NCBI GenBank assembly: GCA_046759865.1
Contig: JBHIDB010000026.1
Span: 1-13,923 of the forward strand
DNA from: JAJISK01 sp046759865
GTDB lineage: Archaea > Thermoplasmatota > Thermoplasmata > RBG-16-68-12 > JAJISG01
Length of the DNA stretch: 13,923 bases
Reading direction: 5' to 3'
A program made the position numbers and the translations under genes. Below, one piece after another: positions 8,782 to 13,923 of this stretch; within the stretch, counting starts at the first letter, position 1; each line of letters starts with the position of its first letter. The notes under the pieces were generated by a model. The model saw only the letters and a program-made list of their open reading frames with translations, searched no databases and had not been told where the DNA came from.

Positions 8782-9967
8782 TCAGAACGGCTCCCCAGAG
8801 GTCGGCCGCGACGTCCCGCTTGGAACCCTTCAGCTCCTGGCGACCGCCCTCGTCGCTGAGGAGAACGGCCTCGGTGTAGCCGGGCTTCACGTCCTGCCAC
8901 TCGTTGGCCACAATGTAGTCCAGCTTCAACTCCTCCAACCGTTTCTTCGCCCGGCTCACGAGCTCCTTCCGTCCGATTCCGGACTCAAGCTTGAAGCCGA
9001 TGAGGGTCCCCCGAAAGGCGTCGCGGATGTGCTTCAGGACCCGGTCATTCGGTTGCATCTCCACGGTCCAGTGCGGCGATCCAGAGGGAACCTTCCCCTC
9101 TGACCGCTCTGGGATGTAGTCCGCGATGGCGGCGGGGACGGCGACGAGGTCGTGATCCATCTGTGGGACCCGTTCCAGGAGCTCCTCCGTGGCCTCAAAG
9201 CGCCAAGCTTTCAGGTACGGGGGGACGGGCGCGATGGCCCTGCCCAGCCATAGCTCCGCATCGGCGCCACGAAGGAAGGCGGCCCGCGCCAGCTCGACCC
9301 CCATCTCTCCGGTGCTCCGATTCGTGAGGACGCGGATGTCATCCACGGGTTCCGCCGTAGAGCCCGCAACGACGAGAACGCGCCGGCCCACTAGGTCCCG
9401 CGGCCCCAGACGACGTATCGTCCGCGCGACGATGGTGTCCACGTCCGCCAGCTTCGCCTTCTCCTCGGCCCGGAGGGGCTCGACGAACTCCACCCCGAGG
9501 TCCTCGAGCTTCTGGACGTTCTCCCGGAGGAGAGGCTGGTCATACATGACGGCGTCCATGGCAGGCGCCACGAGGATCGGAAGGCCGGAACCGAGGGCCG
9601 TCGTGGCGAACGTGGTGACCGTCGTGTCGTCCACCCCGGTCGCCATCTTGGAGATCGTGTTCGCGGTGGCGGGGGCGACCAAAAGGAGGTCCGCCTTTCC
9701 CCGTTTTCCGCACAGGTCCAGGTAGGCCACGGAACCATCGAGTTCCGCAATCGGTCGCCGTCCCGTGGCAAACCAGACGGCATTGGGATGGAGAATGCCT
9801 TGGGCCGATTGGCTCATCACCCCATAGACCTCGGCCCCGTGTCGAATCAACGCTCGGGCGAGCTTGACGGTCTCTACCGCGGCGATGCTTCCGCAGACCG
9901 CCAGGACCACCGTCTTCCCCAGTAACTCCTCGCCCTCCGTGGCCTTGATGGCCTCGCTGGGGTGCAT
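8765..9967 (-). CDS. coaBC: Bifunctional phosphopantothenoylcysteine synthetase/decarboxylase
   Basis: A CoaBC of 400 residues, acting on 4'-phosphopantothenate: the CoaB half adds cysteine and the CoaC half decarboxylates the product to 4'-phosphopantetheine using FMN. The N-terminal CoaC flavoprotein domain (about 1-190) has LAVCGSIAAVETVKLA (22-37), LLLVAPATANTISKMATG (94-111) and APAMDAVMY (134-142). The CoaB domain (about 194-400) has GSTAEPVDDIRVLTNRSTG (202-220), AAIADY (279-284) and Lys292. The start MHPSEAI is typical of archaeal homologs. Odd: the block that normally carries the catalytic CoaC His (…EHxxLxG) reads VAYLDLCG, with Tyr82 at that place (codon 9722-9724, TAC; His would be CAC). 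A TATA box 28 bases before the ATG implies a near-leaderless mRNA shared with pantoate kinase. Confidence 0.95.
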   Translation of the reverse strand: MHPSEAIKATEGEELLGKTVVLAVCGSIAAVETVKLARALIRHGAEVYGVMSQSAQGILHPNAVWFATGRRPIAELDGSVAYLDLCGKRGKADLLLVAPATANTISKMATGVDDTTVTTFATTALGSGLPILVAPAMDAVMYDQPLLRENVQKLEDLGVEFVEPLRAEEKAKLADVDTIVARTIRRLGPRDLVGRRVLVVAGSTAEPVDDIRVLTNRSTGEMGVELARAAFLRGADAELWLGRAIAPVPPYLKAWRFEATEELLERVPQMDHDLVAVPAAIADYIPERSEGKVPSGSPHWTVEMQPNDRVLKHIRDAFRGTLIGFKLESGIGRKELVSRAKKRLEELKLDYIVANEWQDVKPGYTEAVLLSDEGGRQELKGSKRDVAADLWGAVLNGLRG

Positions 9968-9991
9968 CGCATATCAAACCCCCTCAAGTCT

Positions 9992-9999
9992 CTTATAGG
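9992..9999 (-). promoter_or_regulatory. Putative TATA box for the coaBC-pantoate kinase operon
   Basis: On the minus strand CCTATAAG is centred about 28 bases before the coaBC ATG (9967), so transcription would start two to four bases ahead of the start codon. Confidence 0.55.
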
Positions 10000-10042
10000 T
10001 ATTCGCAGCCACCCCGGCCAGGCGTGTGCAAGAGTCGCGAAG

Positions 10043-10050
10043 CTTTATGG
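10043..10050 (+). promoter_or_regulatory. Putative TATA box for the folC-nth fusion gene
   Basis: CTTTATGG is centred about 31 bases before the ATG at 10078, which leaves a leader of about six bases. Because this box lies inside the longer frame that starts with GTG at 10024, it argues against that earlier start. GAGG at 10069-10072 is a possible weak ribosome site. Confidence 0.45.
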
Positions 10051-10077
10051 AACGACGCTGGCCTTAGCGAGGATGGC

Positions 10078-12045
10078 ATGGGTTACGAGGAGAGCCTGAC
10101 GTACCTTTACGGACTGGAGCGGCTCGGTGTCCGACTCGGCCTCGACAATGTCCTCCAACTGCTGGACCGCCTCGGGAACCCCCACGAGACCTTCCCGAGT
10201 GTCCACGTCGCGGGAAGCAAGGGGAAGGGGTCCGTCTGCGCGTTCCTCGACGCCATCTTACGGAAGGCAGGTTACAGGGTAGGACTCTACACGTCCCCTC
10301 ACCTCGTCCGCTTCAACGAGCGGATTCGAGTGGACGGGGAGCCTATCTCCGATGCGGACGTGCTCCGGCTGACGGAAGCCATTCGGCCGTATGCCGAAGC
10401 GATGCGGGCCCAGGGCGCGGCCTACCAGCCTACCTTCTTCGAGTTCACCACTGCTCTGGCCTTTCGCTACTTCAAGGAGCAGGGGGTGGACATCGCCGTC
10501 GTGGAGGTGGGTATGGGGGGACGATTGGACGCCACCAACGTCCTCCGACCCCTCGTCTCGATCATCACTCACATCGAGCGGGAACACACGCAATACCTCG
10601 GCAAGACCGTCCGGCGCATCGCCCGGGAGAAGGCGGGCATCATAAAGGAGGGGGTCCCGGTTTGGACGGTGGATCAAGAGGCCTTGGCTGTCATCGCCAC
10701 CCGCGCAGACGCGGTCGGGGCGCCTCTCTACGTGGTGGGCCGGGACGTCCGCCTGGAACGCATTTCGGGCGGGCTCGAAGGCCAGAAATTCAGCCTTGCC
10801 GACGGCGAACGCCGGACCTATCGCATACCCCTCCTCGGGACGTACCAGCCAGAAAATGCGGCCCTTGCCTACGGAGCGATCCGGAGTTTGCAGGAGCAGG
10901 GGCGGGCCGTCGGTCGCCGGGCTCTACGGGAGGGATTTGCCACGACCCATTGGCCCGCCCGATTCGAGATCGTTAATCATGCGCCTACCATCGTCGTCGA
11001 TTCGACCCACACCCCAGACGGAGCTCGGCGGCTTCGCGAGACTGTGGAGGAGGTCTTCCCCGGTCGAAAGGCTGTCGTCGTCTTGGGCGTCCTCGAAGAC
11101 AAAAACCCCCGAGGCATCGCGGCGGAGCTCGCCCCCGTCGCGAGACGTTTCATCGTGACCCAACCGGATGCCACGCGGGCGTACCCGGCATCCGCGGCCG
11201 CCCAGGCCTTGGATCCCTCGGATGCCATCGTGATGACCCCCATAGCCAAGGCCATCGAATACGGCTTGGAAGAGGCAGGGCCAACCGAAATCGTCCTCAT
11301 CACGGGATCCCTTTACACCGCGGGCGAGGCCCTCACGTTCCTAGAGGGCTGGAAGCGGGAGCGGGCCCTGGAGGTCGTGCGGAGACTCAAAGAGGCCTAC
11401 CTGCCGGGGCCATTTGAGACCGCGGACCTCGAAACGGCTCTGGGTCGAATCACGCGCAGGACCGAGGACCCCTTTGTCGTTCTCGTTTCCACGGTCCTGT
11501 CCCAGCGAACCGCGGACCCCACAACGGACGCGGTCTCCGACGCCTTGTTCGCCCGTTTTCCTACTCCGGACGCCCTCGCCGCCGCGTCCTTGGAGGATAT
11601 TGAGGCCACTATCCGGCCCGCGAACTTCTATCGCACGAAGGCCAGAGCAATCCGAGAGATCGCCCGCCAGGTCGTGGAGCAATTCGGCGGGAAGGTCCCG
11701 GACGACCGGGACGAGCTGCTACGCCTCCCTCTGGTAGGGCGAAAGACGGCGAACTGCGTCCTCGTATATGGGTACGGGCAACCTGCCATTCCCGTCGACG
11801 TTCACTGCCACCGAATCCCGAATCGCATCGGCATCATCCACACGAGGGACGAGCGGGGGACGGAGGAAGCGTTGGAGGCCCTCCTGCCCCAGTCCCTCTG
11901 GCTCGAAGTCAACGAACTCTTGGTTCGCCACGGCCAGACAACGTGTCGACCGACAAATCCCATCTGCCCGGAATGTGGCCTGCAGGACCTCTGCGCCTAC
12001 AACCTTTCGCTTCAGGCTCTCAAGCCAGAGAGGACCGCGGGCTGA
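10078..12045 (+). CDS. Fusion: FolC-like folylpolyglutamate/dihydrofolate synthase + endonuclease III
   Basis: One uninterrupted frame of 655 residues. Residues 1 to about 424 are a FolC-type ligase (adds glutamate to folates): ATP loop HVAGSKGKGSVCAF (43-56), YTSPHLVRFNERIRVDG (71-87), VEVGMGGRLDATNV (142-155), carbamylated-Lys motif IAREKAGIIK (181-190, Lys185) and VDSTHTPDGA with His311, where Thr312 replaces the usual Asn. From about Trp425 an intact endonuclease III (DNA glycosylase/AP lyase for oxidised pyrimidines) follows without a linker: LVSTVLSQRTAD, helix-hairpin-helix LPLVGRKTANCVL with catalytic Lys556, PVDVHCHRI with Asp574, and the [4Fe-4S] cysteines 623, 630, 633 and 639 (C-x6-C-x2-C-x5-C). 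Lys-Asp spacing (18) equals that of E. coli Nth. The ATG at 10078 fits the FolC family start; GTG 10024 is an alternative. Divergent from coaBC. Confidence 0.92.
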   Translation: MGYEESLTYLYGLERLGVRLGLDNVLQLLDRLGNPHETFPSVHVAGSKGKGSVCAFLDAILRKAGYRVGLYTSPHLVRFNERIRVDGEPISDADVLRLTEAIRPYAEAMRAQGAAYQPTFFEFTTALAFRYFKEQGVDIAVVEVGMGGRLDATNVLRPLVSIITHIEREHTQYLGKTVRRIAREKAGIIKEGVPVWTVDQEALAVIATRADAVGAPLYVVGRDVRLERISGGLEGQKFSLADGERRTYRIPLLGTYQPENAALAYGAIRSLQEQGRAVGRRALREGFATTHWPARFEIVNHAPTIVVDSTHTPDGARRLRETVEEVFPGRKAVVVLGVLEDKNPRGIAAELAPVARRFIVTQPDATRAYPASAAAQALDPSDAIVMTPIAKAIEYGLEEAGPTEIVLITGSLYTAGEALTFLEGWKRERALEVVRRLKEAYLPGPFETADLETALGRITRRTEDPFVVLVSTVLSQRTADPTTDAVSDALFARFPTPDALAAASLEDIEATIRPANFYRTKARAIREIARQVVEQFGGKVPDDRDELLRLPLVGRKTANCVLVYGYGQPAIPVDVHCHRIPNRIGIIHTRDERGTEEALEALLPQSLWLEVNELLVRHGQTTCRPTNPICPECGLQDLCAYNLSLQALKPERTAG

Positions 12046-12049
12046 CCCG

Positions 12050-12059
12050 GGCCTAGGCC
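12050..12059. repeat. 10-bp perfect palindrome at a convergent gene junction
   Basis: GGCCTAGGCC lies in the seven-base gap between the folC-nth stop and the gyrA stop and runs into the gyrA end. No T-tract accompanies it, so it is not a clear terminator. It is the only structure seen in this junction. Confidence 0.3.
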
Positions 12060-13923
12060 TCGGACAGGGCCAACTTCGCGAGGGCCTGCACTCGGTCTCC
12101 TTCACGGAGCCGCATGACGCGGACCCCCATAGTGGGCCGTCCCATGACCCGGACGTCTTGGACGGGGAAGCGAATGATCATGCCCGCTTCCGTGGTGACG
12201 AGGATCTCGTCGTCTTGGGAAACCTCCCTGACCGCCACCACGGGCCCGATCTGGTCGATGCGCTTGATGTTGATGACGCCCATGGCGCCCCGGCGGGTCT
12301 TCCGGTAATTGCGTACGGTGGTACTCTTCCCGTACCCCCCCTCGGTGACCGTGAGGAGCGTGGAGTCCGCGGATACCAGGGCCATGCTCACGACCTCGTC
12401 CCCCTCCCGAAGTCGGACACCTCGTACGCCTTGGGTGTTCCGCGCAGTGGGGCGTACCTCCGCCTCGTTGAAGCGGACCGCCTTTCCCAGCTTCGTGGCG
12501 AGGATGATCTCGTCCTTAGGCTGGCACCGCTTGACGTCGACGAGCTCGTCGCCCGGGCGCAGCTTGATGGCCCAGATGCCCGTCACACGGGGATTCCCGA
12601 ACGCCGCCAGGCTCGTCTTCTTGATCTGTCCCTCCCTGGTGGCGAAGAGGAGGTACTTCGAGGCTTCGAAGTTCTCCACTTCAACCCGAGCCGCGATGCG
12701 TTCTCCCTCCCCCAGCCGGGGGAGTAGGTTCACGATGGGCCGGCCGCGGGAATGGCGGCTCCCACGCGGCACCTGCCACGCGCGCAGCCAATAGACCCAC
12801 CCCCGGTTCGTGAAGAAGAGGATGTAGTTGTGGGTCTTCGTCACAAAGAGGTCCACGACGTAGTCCTCCTCCTTCGTCTCCATCCCGACGAGGCCCACGC
12901 CTCCGCGCTTCTGCTGTCGGTAGTCCTCGAGGTCCTGGCGCTTGATGTACCCGGTGTTGCTGACCAGGATGACGGTCCGCTCGTTGGGGATGAGATCGGC
13001 CATCTCCAGTTCCGGGGCGGCCTCTTCGACTTCGGTGCGGCGTTCGTCGCCGTACTTCTCCCTGAGCTCGAGGAGTTCCTCCTTAATCAGGGCGAAGCGA
13101 CGCTTCCGGCTTCGGAGAATGGATCGCAGGGCGTCAATCTGAGCCGTCAGGGTCGTCTGCTCTTCCTGCAGCGTCCGCCCCTCCAGGGCGGTGAGGCGCT
13201 GGAGCCGCATCTCGAGGACCGCCTTCGCCTGCCGGGGGGTGAGTTTAAGCGTCGTCTTGAGGGCCCGCTGGGCATCCCGCTGGGTCTCCGAGGCGCGAAT
13301 CAGGGTGATGACTCGATCCAGTCGTTGAAGGGCCGCGAGGAGGCCCTCTACGATGTGGATGCGAGCCTCGGCCTTCCGAAGGTCGAAGCGGGTCCGGCGC
13401 CGGACAACCTCCTCCCGGAAGGTCAGGAACTCCTTCAGGGTCTTTCCGAGCGTAAGGCGTCGGGGGCGGCCGTTCACCAAGGCCACGTTGATGATGCCAA
13501 ACGTGGTCTGGAGGGGCGTGTGGGCGTAGAGCTGGTTGAGGATGACCTGCTCGTGGACGTCCCGTCGGAGCTCGACCACGACCCGAACCCCCTCGCGGTC
13601 GCTCTCGTCACGCAGGTCGGTGATGCCCTCGACCTTCTTCTTTCGGACCAGGTCAGCGATGGTCTCCACGAGGCTGGCCTTGTTCACCTGGTAGGGAATC
13701 TCGGTGATTACGAGGGCCTTCTTGTCCCGCGGGAGATCCTCGACCTCCACCCGTCCCCGCACTCGGACGTGACCGCGCCCGGTCCGGTAGGCTTGCCGAA
13801 TCCCCTCGTACCCGCTGATGATGCCCCCCGTGGGGAAGTCGGGACCCCGAACGATGGCCTCGAGTTGGGTGGGGGTGGCCTTCGGGTTCTCGATGAGGAA
13901 GACCAGGGCGTCGACCACCTCCC
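12053..13923 (-). CDS. gyrA: DNA gyrase subunit A, C-terminal part (5' end outside window)
   Basis: The frame is open to the right edge: the codon before the GTG at 13918 is in frame and reads GEVVDALVFLIENP, internal GyrA sequence, so the start and the catalytic tyrosine lie beyond the window. Visible are GPDFPTGGII, the EITEIPYQVNK-like block (ITEIPYQVNKASL), a long coiled-coil with ALEMRLQRLTALE, and the C-terminal beta-pinwheel with repeated FFTNRGWVYWL-, LLFATREGQIKK- and ILATKLGKAVRF-type blades. The GyrA box (12893-12913) reads QKRGGVG; the family consensus is QRRGGKG, so the sixth position is Val instead of a basic residue. Archaeal gyrase is regarded as acquired from bacteria and introduces negative supercoils with GyrB, which is not in this window. 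It ends seven bases from folC-nth. Confidence 0.96.
   Translation of the reverse strand, partial: EVVDALVFLIENPKATPTQLEAIVRGPDFPTGGIISGYEGIRQAYRTGRGHVRVRGRVEVEDLPRDKKALVITEIPYQVNKASLVETIADLVRKKKVEGITDLRDESDREGVRVVVELRRDVHEQVILNQLYAHTPLQTTFGIINVALVNGRPRRLTLGKTLKEFLTFREEVVRRRTRFDLRKAEARIHIVEGLLAALQRLDRVITLIRASETQRDAQRALKTTLKLTPRQAKAVLEMRLQRLTALEGRTLQEEQTTLTAQIDALRSILRSRKRRFALIKEELLELREKYGDERRTEVEEAAPELEMADLIPNERTVILVSNTGYIKRQDLEDYRQQKRGGVGLVGMETKEEDYVVDLFVTKTHNYILFFTNRGWVYWLRAWQVPRGSRHSRGRPIVNLLPRLGEGERIAARVEVENFEASKYLLFATREGQIKKTSLAAFGNPRVTGIWAIKLRPGDELVDVKRCQPKDEIILATKLGKAVRFNEAEVRPTARNTQGVRGVRLREGDEVVSMALVSADSTLLTVTEGGYGKSTTVRNYRKTRRGAMGVINIKRIDQIGPVVAVREVSQDDEILVTTEAGMIIRFPVQDVRVMGRPTMGVRVMRLREGDRVQALAKLALSEA

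Noticed and set aside
10024..10077. GTG at 10024 as the start of the FolC-Nth fusion
   Set aside because: The extra 18 residues do not resemble the FolC start and contain the likely TATA box; MGYEESLTYLYGLERLG at 10078 matches the family N-terminus.
11300..11420. A frameshift or misassembly creating the FolC-Nth fusion
   Set aside because: The frame, codon pattern and domain spacing run smoothly across the junction, with FolC ending and Nth beginning at natural borders; not excluded by reads, which I cannot see.
11768..12727. A 319-codon plus-strand frame crossing the folC-nth/gyrA junction
   Set aside because: It overlaps the Nth domain and antisense gyrA, both with strong motifs; its own translation has none.

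Overview
The window is a dense, GC-rich stretch of what looks like a euryarchaeal chromosome, most likely from the Thermoplasmatota. The archaeal markers are aIF1A, a RIO1 kinase, a Pno1/Dim2-like KH protein, archaeal pantoate kinase, an archaeal-type CoaBC beginning MHPSEAI, a DUF357 protein and TATA boxes about 25 bases before start codons. Bacterial-type genes are mixed in: pyruvate phosphate dikinase and a DNA gyrase A subunit, a mixture typical of Thermoplasmata. The lineage call is inference from gene content. I saw no tRNA, rRNA, CRISPR array, transposon or prophage.

Layout, left to right. (1) 1-2364, plus strand: a 5'-truncated CDIN1/C15orf41-like nuclease, then an aIF1A - RIO1 - KH(Pno1-like) run for small-subunit maturation and translation initiation. 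(2) 2421-6534, plus strand: ppdK, a PrsW-type membrane protease overlapping it by four bases (GTGA), and an FAH-family hydrolase. (3) 6535-7911: a tiny minus-strand zinc-ribbon gene, thymidylate kinase, a doubtful 49-residue minus-strand ORF and a short DUF357 protein. (4) 7912-9967, minus strand: coaBC followed by pantoate kinase, overlapping by 17 bases, a CoA-biosynthesis operon. (5) 10078-12045, plus strand, divergent from coaBC: one ORF that encodes a FolC-like ligase joined directly to a complete endonuclease III. (6) 12053-13923, minus strand: the C-terminal two thirds of GyrA, running off the window.

The genes are mostly housekeeping; no defence or mobile system is visible. The most unusual item is the FolC-endonuclease III fusion, in which both halves keep their key motifs. 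Next are a CoaC domain with Tyr where the catalytic His is expected, a DUF357 protein that seems to lack about 15 residues of its core in frame, and a 38-residue two-CxxC zinc ribbon. Several genes (aIF1A, tmk, DUF357, coaBC, folC-nth) have a TATA-like box 24-32 bases before the start, which implies leaderless or near-leaderless mRNAs and helps to choose start codons (TTG, GTG, ATG).
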